Notes under the pieces: generated by a model
Seen by the model: the letters and a program-made list of their open reading frames with translations, nothing else
What the model was told of the DNA's origin: nothing
Database searches by the model: none
Position numbers and translations under genes: made by a program
Shown: positions 46,351 through 54,301 of the stretch, one piece after another
Position numbering within the stretch: the first letter of the stretch is position 1
Layout of the letters: the number at the start of each line of letters is the position of its first letter
From: Hyphomicrobiaceae bacterium
Lineage (GTDB): Bacteria > Pseudomonadota > Alphaproteobacteria > Rhizobiales > Hyphomicrobiaceae
Length of the DNA: 64,000 nt
Assembly: GCA_022842785.1 (NCBI GenBank)
Contig: JALHOW010000003.1
Location: 186,001-250,000 of the forward strand
Reading direction: 5' to 3'

Positions 46351-46614
46351 ATGTTTTCAGCAATCCCGCTTGATGAGAAGGTCGTGCTAAACGTCACCTA
46401 TGAGATCAACAATGGCGTGCGCACCACGTTTACGAGATCGCCCCTGAGCAGAGAATTGCCGCTGCGACAGGCCGTTCGCGAGGCCATGATCCTCATCGGA
46501 ACGGGGGCCAGGGTGACCATCGTTGCGCGAGGGACTACATATGGCGACGAACCGGAATTCCGTGCAATTTGGTCGCGTCGCGATTTTGAACATCGGTCCA
46601 ATAGAAATGACTAG
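46351..46614 (+). CDS. Small protein of an unrecognised family (paralogue A)
   Basis: 87 residues. The core runs SAIPLDEKVVLNVTYEI, then SPLSRELPLRQAVREA, IGTGARVTIVARG and TTYGDEPEFRAIWSR. The same pattern appears, with roughly 60% identity over 75 residues by eye, in the gene at 55927-56256. Predicted mixed strand and helix, cytoplasmic, no cysteines or signal. ATG 46351 follows GAGGTG by about five bases. Its stop overlaps the stop of the small opposite-strand ORF at 46611. Function unknown; I do not recognise the family. Confidence 0.72.
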   Translation: MFSAIPLDEKVVLNVTYEINNGVRTTFTRSPLSRELPLRQAVREAMILIGTGARVTIVARGTTYGDEPEFRAIWSRRDFEHRSNRND

Positions 46615-46790
46615 CCGCTAGCCTTCAACTCGGTTTCCTGCCTGCTACCGGTGTCCTCGGGCCTGTCTTTGCGAAGCTCGGCTTCGACGAGGGCTTCCAG
46701 GGCCTTGCGAATGGGGAATGGCAAGTGGTCGTAAACTGGGAACTCGCGCTTCAACTGTTCTCCGGCCAGCCTAATCACGGACTTTTCCAT
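46611..46790 (-). CDS. 59-residue ORF with NepR-like spacing
   Basis: Reads MEKSVIRLAGEQLKREFP then VYDHLPFPIRKALEALVEAE and a charged tail. G-x2-L-K-x2-F-x6-P-x-P-x-R matches the spacing of NepR anti-sigma factors (G-x2-L-R-x2-Y-x6-P-x-P-x-R); after that the helix is offset by one residue. It lies divergent from the ECF sigma gene with 96 bases between starts. NepR sequesters EcfG-type sigma factors in the general stress response. No ribosome site is clear, so both the gene and the assignment are tentative. Confidence 0.42.
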   Translation of the reverse strand: MEKSVIRLAGEQLKREFPVYDHLPFPIRKALEALVEAELRKDRPEDTGSRQETELKASG

Positions 46791-46886
46791 TGTCGTTGGC
46801 GTTCGGAGAAGGAGCCCTTCCCACGAGGCCGTCGAAATTTATGGACCTCGTGGGACTAACGATGCCCCCTCGTTCGTAGACCACTC

Positions 46887-47444
46887 ATGACACGGCAAAA
46901 CTCTCGCTTTGACGTCGTAGGCCAGCTCGCTGCTCTTCGGCGATATGCGCGCTCGCTTACCCGAAGCGAGGTGGCGGCCGACGACTTGGTCCAGTCCGCG
47001 CTCGTGCGCGCCTACGAGAAGCGGTCGCAGTTCCGGGAGGGGGCGAATATACGCTCTTGGCTTCTCTCGGTGATGCATAACCTGCACATCGATGATAGCC
47101 GGCGAAGCCAAGCCGAGGCGCGCAGACTGGAGCAGATAGCCTTAGCCAATCCGGGCATCACGCCACCGGCGCAAGAGCATCATGTCCGGTTGGCGGAAGT
47201 GCGTGGGGCATTCATGTCGCTGCCCGAAGAGCAGCGCGCCGTTCTGCATCTCGTCGCAGTTGAGGGCCTGAGCTTCGCCGAGGCTGCCGATGCTCTAAAA
47301 ATACCCATTGGAACATTGATGTCGCGGTTGGCACGCGGTCGAGCGGCATTGCGCGCTTTCGACGAAGGTCTAACGGAGCAAGGCAAGCCAATTCGCCGCG
47401 CTCGCCTGAAAATAGTCGGAGGATCAGATGGCCCCTCCAGTTGA
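46887..47444 (+). CDS. ECF (sigma-70 family) RNA polymerase sigma factor
   Basis: 185 residues. Region 2 includes AADDLVQSALVRAYEKRSQFREGANIRSWLLSVMHN; region 4 includes LPEEQRAVLHLVAVEGLSFAEAADALKIPIGTLMSRLARGR. There are no regions 1 or 3, as usual for ECF factors. A C-terminal tail of about 25 basic residues follows. The next gene overlaps it by 17 bases and encodes a membrane anti-sigma factor, so the pair is co-translated. It heads the run sigma / anti-sigma / BI-1 / DUF2076. Confidence 0.93.
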   Translation: MTRQNSRFDVVGQLAALRRYARSLTRSEVAADDLVQSALVRAYEKRSQFREGANIRSWLLSVMHNLHIDDSRRSQAEARRLEQIALANPGITPPAQEHHVRLAEVRGAFMSLPEEQRAVLHLVAVEGLSFAEAADALKIPIGTLMSRLARGRAALRAFDEGLTEQGKPIRRARLKIVGGSDGPSS

Positions 47445-48192
47445 TCCAATCATGGACACCGATCTCCAAGCTTATGTCGATGAGCAGCTGCCCGTGGCAC
47501 GGCGCATCGAGGTAGAGGCTCACCTGTGCGTTCAGCCGGAGGTCGCGGCCCGCATCATGGCGGACCTGAAAATCCGCAATGAGCTCCGTCTAGCTCTCGC
47601 GGACGTTCCGCACGATCTGCCGCACAATGCGCTCGCCTCGGCGCGGCGCTTGGAGCGCGGGCTCAGGCAGAGCCGCATTACTCGATATGTTCGCCAGGCG
47701 GCGGCTGTCGTCATCCTCATCGGCTTTGGGTGGTTCGCACACGCACAGCTCGGCGTCGGCGATGTCGAGGCCTCTGTGCGTCCGCCAGCGTACATCGCCG
47801 ACGCTGTGCGCTCGCACAGGACAACCGCGCTCCGGGCCGGCATGAAGTCCCAATTTGAAACTCCGGACTATGACGCCGCGGAGATTCGCGCCGCAACTGC
47901 TATCGTGATGCCGGCTATCCCGACCGATTGGACTGTGCTCGATGTCCAGGTCTTCCCGTCGACGTTCGGGCCCAGCGTCGAAGTGGCGGCCCGCACGCCG
48001 CGATTTGGCAACGTGTCGCTATTCGCGGTACGTCCCGGCTCCTTCGATGTCGTGCCTGCGACGGCGACACATCATGACGAGTTCGCCGTGAGCTACTGGC
48101 AGACCGGCGAGGTGGCCTATGTACTCGTTGGCAAGAGCCGAATGCAGGATCTGGAGGCCGCCGCGGCGGATCTCTCGCAATCTCTCTATTGA
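47428..48192 (+). CDS. Membrane-anchored anti-sigma factor
   Basis: 254 residues. The N-terminal helical part (DLQAYVDEQLPVARRIEVEAHL) resembles anti-sigma domains but lacks the H-x3-C-x2-C zinc site; only HLC remains. One membrane helix (AAAVVILIGFGWFAHAQLG) at about 92-110 is followed by a periplasmic domain of about 140 residues with no motif I know. It should hold the sigma factor at the membrane until an envelope signal releases it. ATG 47428 has GGAGGA four bases upstream. Confidence 0.87.
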   Translation: MAPPVDPIMDTDLQAYVDEQLPVARRIEVEAHLCVQPEVAARIMADLKIRNELRLALADVPHDLPHNALASARRLERGLRQSRITRYVRQAAAVVILIGFGWFAHAQLGVGDVEASVRPPAYIADAVRSHRTTALRAGMKSQFETPDYDAAEIRAATAIVMPAIPTDWTVLDVQVFPSTFGPSVEVAARTPRFGNVSLFAVRPGSFDVVPATATHHDEFAVSYWQTGEVAYVLVGKSRMQDLEAAAADLSQSLY

Positions 48193-48209
48193 AATCGATG
48201 GAGGCCATA

Positions 48210-48932
48210 GTGGCGAATAACTCTGGGTTTGCTCGTCGTCCCGATGCGGTCGATGCTCGCTGGTCGTCGTTCGACGAAGGCCTGCGGCAGCACTTGCTGC
48301 GCATCTATAACTACATGGCGCTCGGTCTTGTCGTAACCGGCGCTGTCGCTTTCGTCGTCGCATCGACGCCTGCGCTTTACGTGCCGATCTTCTCGACACC
48401 CCTGAAGTGGGTTGTCATGCTTGCGCCACTGGCTTTCGTTCTGTTTTTCTCGTTCCGGATACACGCCATCTCGGCCAGCACTGCGCAGATGTTGTTCTGG
48501 ATGTTCTGCGCGGTCATGGGGCTTTCCATGGCCTCCATCTTCCTCGTCTTCACCGGAACAAGCATAGCGCGCACGTTCTTCATCGCAGCCGCGATGTTCG
48601 GCTCGATGAGCCTTTACGGCTACACGACCAAGCGCGACCTTACTCAGTTCGGATCCTTTCTGATCATGGGCTTGATCGGCGTCATTGTCGCGAGCCTCGT
48701 GAACATCTGGCTGCAATCCAGCGTTCTTCAGTTTACGGTCTCCGTCATCGGCATCATCGTCTTCCTTGGCCTGACGGCCTGGGACACTCAGTCGATCAAG
48801 GATCAGTATGCCGAGAGCGCCGACGCAGAGTCGACGCAGAAGCTCGCGGTGTTCGGCGCCTTCTCGCTCTACCTGAACTTCATCAACATCTTCCAGCTGC
48901 TGCTGAACTTCACCGGCCAGCGCGAAGAGTAA
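48210..48932 (+). CDS. Bax inhibitor-1 / YccA family membrane protein
   Basis: 240 residues, seven membrane segments, with the BI-1 C-terminal motif FLGLTAWDTQSIKDQY. In E. coli YccA protects SecY from FtsH; other family members leak Ca2+ or protons. I chose GTG 48210, which has GGAGG five bases upstream and yields the N-terminus VANNSGFARRP; ATG 48198 or TTG 48189 would add four to seven residues. It follows the anti-sigma gene closely, so it is likely part of the sigma operon. Confidence 0.9.
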   Translation: MANNSGFARRPDAVDARWSSFDEGLRQHLLRIYNYMALGLVVTGAVAFVVASTPALYVPIFSTPLKWVVMLAPLAFVLFFSFRIHAISASTAQMLFWMFCAVMGLSMASIFLVFTGTSIARTFFIAAAMFGSMSLYGYTTKRDLTQFGSFLIMGLIGVIVASLVNIWLQSSVLQFTVSVIGIIVFLGLTAWDTQSIKDQYAESADAESTQKLAVFGAFSLYLNFINIFQLLLNFTGQREE

Positions 48933-48961
48933 ACGTGCCCTAGAAATGGAGCTTCGAGATA

Positions 48962-49534
48962 ATGGACAGTCAAGACCGCCAAGCGATTGAAGGCTTGTTC
49001 GATCGCCTCGGCGAAGCAGAGCGGCAGGCGCCGCCGCCAGATACAGCTGCCAACAATCTGATCAAAGAGCGGATCGCGCGTCAGCCCATGTCGCCGTATT
49101 TCATGGCGCAAACGATCGTGATCCAGGAAATGGCGCTGCAGGATGCTCAAGCCCGGATCGACGAGTTGGAGCGCGCGCAAGCTCGGCCGCCTGCGGGAAG
49201 TGGTGGTTTCCTCTCCGGCATGTTCGGGGGCGCGCGGCCCACCGCATCCGTGCCCCCAGTGCCGCGTGCCGCGCCGCCGAGCTCTTTTGCCCAGCCGCCG
49301 CAGGCAGGCAGGGGTGGGTTCATGGCAGGTGCTGCACAAACCGCCATGGGCGTTGCCGGTGGTGTTCTCCTCGGCAACGCGATCGGCAGCATGCTGGGCG
49401 GTGACGAAGCCAAGGCTGCCGCGCCGGCAGAGGCCGCCCCAGCAGAGACACCCGCCCCGGAAAACACTTCTAACGAAGGTGGTGGCGGGTTCTTCGACAA
49501 TTTCCTCGGCGGCGATGACGACGAAGCGGCGTAG
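48962..49534 (+). CDS. DUF2076 domain-containing protein
   Basis: 190 residues. The N-terminal helix pair (DRQAIEGLFDRLGEAERQAPPPD, then MAQTIVIQEMALQDAQARIDELE) and a Gly/Ala/Pro-rich middle with GAAQTAMGVAGGVLLGNAIGSM and a final GGGGFFDNFLGG are the DUF2076 layout. Such proteins are suggested to be envelope-associated; the hydrophobic glycine-rich stretch may insert in membrane. ATG 48962 follows GGAG by about ten bases. It is 29 bases after the BI-1 gene, so one operon, ending in a hairpin. Confidence 0.85.
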   Translation: MDSQDRQAIEGLFDRLGEAERQAPPPDTAANNLIKERIARQPMSPYFMAQTIVIQEMALQDAQARIDELERAQARPPAGSGGFLSGMFGGARPTASVPPVPRAAPPSSFAQPPQAGRGGFMAGAAQTAMGVAGGVLLGNAIGSMLGGDEAKAAAPAEAAPAETPAPENTSNEGGGGFFDNFLGGDDDEAA

Positions 49535-49558
49535 CGCGTTAGTTTTCTAACTTCGACA

Positions 49559-49583
49559 GGGGCTGGCTGCTCGCCGGCCCCTT
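49559..49583 (+). terminator. Hairpin terminator after DUF2076
   Basis: GGGGC-T-GG pairs with CC-G-GCCCC around a seven-base loop and is followed by TT-C-T. It would end the sigma operon before the TerC gene or attenuate into it. Confidence 0.6.
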
Positions 49584-49668
49584 CTGAGTCCAAGCTTCGT
49601 TGTGGATGCTTGCTCGACTACGTTCTTGCCGCAGGGCCGTCCCTGATGCGGCCGCGAGAAAATGAAAC

Positions 49669-51225
49669 ATGCTCTTTGAATGGATGGCAGACCCAGCAGC
49701 CTGGGCGGGACTCGCCACGCTCATCGTGCTCGAGATCGTTCTCGGCATCGACAATCTTGTATTCATTGCCATCCTTGCCGACAAGCTCCCGCCGGAGCAG
49801 CGCAACAAGGCTCGGATTATCGGCCTTTCACTTGCGCTGATCATGCGTCTGGGGTTGCTTGCCTCGATCTCCTGGATCGTCACGCTGACGTATCCGGTTC
49901 TGACGATCGCGGGGAACGAGTTCTCTTGGCGGGACATAATCCTCATAGCTGGCGGCACGTTCCTGCTCTTTAAGGGCACGATGGAGCTTCACGAACGTCT
50001 GGAAGGACATAATTCGGTTCGCGCGACCAACGGCGCTCACGCCGTTTTCTGGCATGTGATCGCGCAGATCGTTGTGCTGGATGCCGTGTTCTCGCTCGAT
50101 AGCGTGATCACCGCCGTAGGCATGGTCGAAGAAATTTCGATCATGGTGATCGCGGTCATCGTCGCCATTCTGGTGATGATATTGGCGAGCCAACCGCTGA
50201 TGGCATTCGTGAGCCGACACCCGACCGTCGTCATCCTTTGCCTTGGTTTCCTGCTCATGATCGGGTTCAGCCTGATCGTGGAGGGCTTCGGCTTTCACAT
50301 GCCCAAGGGCTATCTCTATGCCGCTATCGGCTTCTCGATTCTCATCGAAGCTGCCAATCAAATCGGCCGACGCAACATCCAGAAGCGTGTGAGCGCTTCA
50401 GACATTCGCGACCGAACGGCGCAAGCCGTTCTCAAGATCTTGCGCGGTGGTCAGTCTTCTCCGGAGGCCTCTCAGGAGGTCGCCGCAATTGTATCGAATG
50501 CAGATAGCTCACAAGCGTTCAGCGACAAGGAAAGCTCGATGATCGAGCAGGTGTTGACGCTCGGACAGCGGCCGGTCCGCTCGATCATGGTCCCGCGCGT
50601 CGATGTAGTTTGGCTCGACGCGGGCAAGACCGCCGCTGTCACCCTCGGTCGTATCCTCGAAAGCGGAAGATCACGATTTCCAGTATGTGAAGGCGATACG
50701 GACAAAATTCTTGGTGTCGTTCATGCCAAAGACCTGCTGGAGGTGAAGGTGGCCGACAACCGTATCAGCCTGCGAGAAGTTCTTCGCACACCTCTCTACG
50801 TGCTGGAGACACTTCCCGTTCTCAAGCTGCTCGAGCAGCTCAGCACAATTAATGTGCACATGGCGATCGTCGTGGACGAGCATGGCACGTTCCGCGGGAT
50901 AGTTACGCCGACCGATATTCTCATGGCGATCGCAGGCGATCTTCCCGAGATTGCGGAAGACAGCCTGCCGGCTGGTGTGCGCCACGCAGATGGCCGCTGG
51001 ACACTTGAAGGCGGCATGCACCTGAGGGACGTCGAACTCGTACTGAAGTCGGGCGAAATGCCTGTGCGGGGGGACTACGTAACGCTTGCCGGCTTCGTTC
51101 TGGATAGGCTCGGTCGTATCCCCGCTCAAGGTGATACCTTTGAGTGGAACAATTGGCGCTTTGAGGTGGCGGAGCTTGACAGCCGCCGCGTCGAAAAGGT
51201 GCTCGTCAGGCCAATGGCTTCCTGA
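49669..51225 (+). CDS. TerC family protein with CBS pair and CorC/HlyC domain
   Basis: 518 residues, YoaE/YegH-like. The N-terminal TerC domain has about seven membrane segments with acidic residues in ETVLGIDN-like positions ([15 protein letters not shown]) and [16 protein letters not shown]. Two CBS motifs ([30 protein letters not shown]) and a transporter-associated C-terminal domain ([15 protein letters not shown]) follow. TerC proteins serve metal (Mn2+) export and membrane protein insertion. It is rightward after the sigma run, separated by a hairpin. Confidence 0.93.
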   Translation: MLFEWMADPAAWAGLATLIVLEIVLGIDNLVFIAILADKLPPEQRNKARIIGLSLALIMRLGLLASISWIVTLTYPVLTIAGNEFSWRDIILIAGGTFLLFKGTMELHERLEGHNSVRATNGAHAVFWHVIAQIVVLDAVFSLDSVITAVGMVEEISIMVIAVIVAILVMILASQPLMAFVSRHPTVVILCLGFLLMIGFSLIVEGFGFHMPKGYLYAAIGFSILIEAANQIGRRNIQKRVSASDIRDRTAQAVLKILRGGQSSPEASQEVAAIVSNADSSQAFSDKESSMIEQVLTLGQRPVRSIMVPRVDVVWLDAGKTAAVTLGRILESGRSRFPVCEGDTDKILGVVHAKDLLEVKVADNRISLREVLRTPLYVLETLPVLKLLEQLSTINVHMAIVVDEHGTFRGIVTPTDILMAIAGDLPEIAEDSLPAGVRHADGRWTLEGGMHLRDVELVLKSGEMPVRGDYVTLAGFVLDRLGRIPAQGDTFEWNNWRFEVAELDSRRVEKVLVRPMAS

Positions 51226-51228
51226 GCC

Positions 51229-51648
51229 TCAATCGAGCGTGCTGCGACTATTGTCCGCCCGAGCGAGCCGGCGATGAGCCTCAATAGCCGTTGTCAGGAG
51301 GCTCAGATTCCGCAGGTTTGCGCGGTACCAGACATCGAAGCACGTGCCGATGATCGGCACGGCCCCAAAGGATAGGTCGACGAGCACATTCCCCGCCATC
51401 GAGCACAATAACCGCGAGCTTGCTCCAAGCTGGTACGCAAGGTGCATATTGCGGATCGAGAAGGCTGCAGACGCCAAATCGCCGGCGATCGGTATCAGGC
51501 CCCACACAGCATCCCATCCGAAGTGGATGCGTGTCAGCGGAACACGGAAACGTGCATCCAGCCATAGACTGGACTGCTCAACGCGCTCCAATCGGAGGAC
51601 ATAGTCCTGAAATCCGACGTCAAGCTCGTTGGGGACATGAAAACGCAT
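51229..51648 (-). CDS. DUF4112 domain-containing membrane protein
   Basis: 139 residues. WDAVWGLIPIAGDLASAAFS and GNVLVDLSFGAVPIIGTCFDVWYRANLRNLSLL are the two halves of DUF4112, each around a short membrane-associated helix. Function unknown. ATG 51648 was chosen because the residues before it, in an open frame to 51783, are Arg-rich and unlike the family. It converges on TerC with 3 bases between stops. Confidence 0.87.
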   Translation of the reverse strand: MRFHVPNELDVGFQDYVLRLERVEQSSLWLDARFRVPLTRIHFGWDAVWGLIPIAGDLASAAFSIRNMHLAYQLGASSRLLCSMAGNVLVDLSFGAVPIIGTCFDVWYRANLRNLSLLTTAIEAHRRLARADNSRSTLD

Positions 51649-51700
51649 CGTGGCAGATGTTTTGCGCTGCCCAATTAAAGCGCCATCGCGCTGCGCAGCA

Positions 51701-51835
51701 CTACTTCGGCTGGCTCGTCGGCGTTTGAGTGGCGGGTGACGTCGTTGAGGCCGATTGATCGTCGGTGTAGTAAGTCGCTGCAAGGACTGCTAGCACGACC
51801 CCTGCGATCAGAAGCACGATGTTTCTGGTGTTCAT
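51701..51835 (-). CDS. Small single-helix membrane protein
   Basis: 44 residues. NIVLLIAGVVLAVLAATYY is a membrane helix near the N-terminus, followed by a Thr/Ser/Pro/Gln-rich tail expected outside the cytoplasm. ATG 51835 was chosen because the helix begins just after it. The ribosome site is weak. It is transcribed leftward, upstream of the DUF4112 gene. Likely real by its composition; no function known. Confidence 0.55.
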   Translation of the reverse strand: MNTRNIVLLIAGVVLAVLAATYYTDDQSASTTSPATQTPTSQPK

Positions 51836-51936
51836 GAGACGACACGTTCCTTGTGCTGGCAACACCCTCTTGTTGAGTGGTACCGCATATACGGATTGGA
51901 GCGGCGAATTAGTCCGCCGCACGCCGATTTACGTCG

Positions 51937-52148
51937 TCAGCAGTTCTCCCTACGCTCTAGCCGCAGGCCGATCACATACAGAATGGCGGCGGCAACGAAC
52001 ATGGATGTGTAGGAGCTGACGATGGGACCGAACAACATGGTAAGAGCGAAGCCGTGTATCACTGGGCCTGCAACGACTTAGAGAGTAACCAGCGCAGTTA
52101 GGATGGCTCCCCCCGTCATGACGGTTCGCGACAGCGTTTTGTTCGAAG
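51937..52148 (-). pseudogene. secF C-terminal remnant with internal stop
   Basis: On the minus strand the frame reads KTLSRTVMTGGAILTALVTL, then TAA (52078-52080), then AGPVIHGFALTMLFG and SSYTSMFVAAAILYVIGLR before TGA. Both halves match the SecF C-terminus: the TLSRT motif, G-G-P-V-L-x-G-F-x-L-T-M and the final helix. Upstream of the TLSRT part the frame is closed. It is a decayed fragment of a SecDF-type gene, not the housekeeping copy. Confidence 0.68.
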
Positions 52149-52612
52149 TTCAGCCATTATTTTCTTTGGGGGCGTCCGTATCTCGACGCCTATCGCGCGG
52201 TGACATTCACGAACCTCGGATTGCCGTGGCTCTATCTTATGCGACCTTGCCAAGCGCAAGGGTGGATGGCTGACCACAAGCGCTAGACGGGCTTCAGGTG
52301 CCGTCGTGCGAGAATACCAGCCTTGGAAGGCTGGCTGATCGCCAGCCTCGAATTGCCAGGATGATCCCTCAGCCACTTTCCTCCGTCGACGCAGACACAC
52401 GATTGCCAAAGCGACCGTGCGAGCCCCTCCAACGGAGCAGCGCGACAAGGTACGCGCGGTGGTGACTGGAACTTCAATTGGGAACTCGATCGGCTGAACT
52501 TCTCGTATTCCAAAGAATTCGTGATGCGATATGATTTTACTGCGGGGGGAAGGCGTGTTGTCTCGGCGGCGCGATCTCGCAAAAGCAAGTTCGCAAAGGG
52601 AGGACAACAACA
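52149..52612. other. Gap upstream of the catalase-like gene
   Basis: No convincing gene. A hairpin CCAGCCTT-GG-AAGGCTGG lies at 52317-52334. Two GGAAC motifs (about 52469 and 52481) precede the catalase-like gene but have no proper partner CGTT. An opposite-strand open frame overlaps the gene start and looks random. Confidence 0.45.
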
Positions 52613-53593
52613 ATGCTTCGTATTTCCGTCGCAGTAACAACTCTAGCTTGGATGTCTGTTTCAGCAGCTGCCCAATCAGCAGACCCTGTCCCTTCAATCG
52701 TCGAGGCTATGCAGACGCTCTCTGGCAAAGGCGCCAAACATCGCCCCAGCGGAGCGAAGGGCCAATGTTATACTGGCACGTTCGTGCCGAGCGAAAACGC
52801 TACTAAACTCAGCAGCGCCAGCATTTTCCAAGCGACTTCACCCGTTCTTGCCCGATTTTCTGTGGGTGGGGGCAATCCCAAAGTCGCCGATGGGAGCAAG
52901 GTCGCCAACCGTGGCTTTTCATTCAAGATCGACAACGGTGGCCGCGGCCAGACTGAGTTCGTAATGGTCAACGCACCGATCAACTTCGTGAAGTCGCCGC
53001 AGCAAATGTTGGGCTTCCTGCAAGCTCGACTCCCAGGACCGGACGGGAAACCCGATCCCGAGAAGATCAAGGCGTTCGCCGAAGCGAACCCCGAGACAAC
53101 CGGGCAAGGGAGGTGGCTCGCAAACCAACCCATAGTTGGTTCATGGGTTGGCGTGGCCTACTGGGGTATTCATGCTTACACATTGACCAACGCCGTTGGC
53201 GCACAGCAGGTGGTCAAGTTCAAGATGTCGCCAACCGGTGGCGCCGTTGGGCTGACTGACGAGGAAGCAAAGGGCAAGCCTTCGGAATTTTTGGTCGATG
53301 AGCTGGCAGGTCGCCTCGCCAGCAAGGCCCCGACAAGTTTCGACATGATTGCTATTCTGGGTCGGGCCGGCGATCCGACCAATGATCCAACGGCGCGTTG
53401 GGCCGATGAGGACGCGCGCCCGACCGTCAAGCTTGGCACGCTCAGCATCACAGCTGTTGAGAAGAGCGCCACCTGCGATGATGCTATTTTCGATCCTATG
53501 AATCTCGCGAAAAGCATCGAGGGGCCGAAGGACGACCTGCTGTTTCCAGCACGAACACCGGCATACGCCATCTCGATCGGCAGTCGTTTGTAA
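52613..53593 (+). CDS. Catalase-family (SrpA-like) secreted protein lacking the distal histidine
   Basis: 326 residues. A signal peptide (LRISVAVTTLAWMSVSAAA) leads into a catalase-related peroxidase fold: KGQCYTGTF, SVGGGNPKVADG and ANRGFSFKI. The C-terminal PARTPAYAISIGSRL holds the proximal tyrosine ligand (Tyr318). At the active-site motif, where these enzymes have H-A-K-G, this protein has G-A-K-G (Gly47), so the distal histidine is absent. It may bind heme without normal catalase activity. ATG 52613 follows GGGAGG by about ten bases. A perfect hairpin follows the gene. Confidence 0.85.
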   Translation: MLRISVAVTTLAWMSVSAAAQSADPVPSIVEAMQTLSGKGAKHRPSGAKGQCYTGTFVPSENATKLSSASIFQATSPVLARFSVGGGNPKVADGSKVANRGFSFKIDNGGRGQTEFVMVNAPINFVKSPQQMLGFLQARLPGPDGKPDPEKIKAFAEANPETTGQGRWLANQPIVGSWVGVAYWGIHAYTLTNAVGAQQVVKFKMSPTGGAVGLTDEEAKGKPSEFLVDELAGRLASKAPTSFDMIAILGRAGDPTNDPTARWADEDARPTVKLGTLSITAVEKSATCDDAIFDPMNLAKSIEGPKDDLLFPARTPAYAISIGSRL

Positions 53594-53622
53594 TCCGAGC
53601 CCGCTCACGAGGCGTTGAGTAA

Positions 53623-53660
53623 GCGCAGCTTGTTGCGGGCACTCGCTCGCCAAGCTGCGC
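53623..53660 (+). terminator. Hairpin after the catalase-like gene
   Basis: GCGCAGCTTG and CAAGCTGCGC form a perfect 10-bp stem with an 18-base loop, followed within a few bases by CCTTT. Confidence 0.6.
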
Positions 53661-53723
53661 ATGGCCTTTGGGATGGGTCTCAAGGGCCGCACTGGTAGCA
53701 TGCAACCAGAGACGAGGTGTGTG

Positions 53724-54089
53724 ATGCGTCACCAAAGTTCAGCCCTGCCCTTGATCATGCTTCTGCTGAGTTCGTCGGCTGGTGCGGCCGAGGACTTTCA
53801 GAAATGGCCCACCTTAAAAAGCAGCTTTCCGTCAACTGGAGGCGGAGGCATTACTATCAAGGGCTATGATCCTGTCATTACCGGCGGCAAGTGCATCTCG
53901 ACTTTTATGGCCGTCGAACCAGGCGAGAATCCTCAGGTCTATTCGAACGTCGCGGAGTTCGATGCCGTTGCAACGGAAGGTGGCGTGCTGTGCACAAACG
54001 GCAGGTGGCGATCCTTTGACGGAAGCGCGAACGGCACGACGCCGTTTCGTTTCTTCTTTAAGGACGGGGTGTTTCGCGCCCCGGGCTAA
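53724..54089 (+). CDS. Secreted protein of unknown function
   Basis: 121 residues. Signal peptide ALPLIMLLLSSSAGA, then a mature part with two cysteines (GGKCISTFM and GVLCTNGRW) that could form a disulfide, and a YDPVITGG segment. Similar small periplasmic proteins are common in Hyphomicrobiales, function unknown. ATG 53724 (or the adjacent GTG 53721) follows GAGGTG. It lies downstream of the catalase-like gene past a hairpin, so co-expression is possible by readthrough. Confidence 0.7.
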   Translation: MRHQSSALPLIMLLLSSSAGAAEDFQKWPTLKSSFPSTGGGGITIKGYDPVITGGKCISTFMAVEPGENPQVYSNVAEFDAVATEGGVLCTNGRWRSFDGSANGTTPFRFFFKDGVFRAPG

Positions 54090-54301
54090 GGCAGCTCGTC
54101 CGGCTGAAACTATGGCATCTCCCAGCTTACAGAGTGGATAGGACTGCGGATCAATCAATCGTTTGAGCGTGGCCCGTCCTGACCTACCCCCTAGACCGGC
54201 GCGCCCAGGGTGGAACCATATTTTAAGCTCGACGTGGTTAGTTGGGGCGGATGTCAAAGCAACCCCCATGGGCGCGCGCGACGTGACCTGGGAGCGAGGC
54301 A

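Noticed and set aside
46038-46397. 119-codon minus-strand open frame
   Set aside because: It overlaps paralogue A, whose family is supported by a second copy, and it has no ribosome site.
52116-52697. 194-codon minus-strand open frame upstream of the catalase-like gene
   Set aside because: It overlaps the start and signal peptide of the catalase-like gene and looks random; the real minus-strand coding trace here is the secF remnant in another frame.
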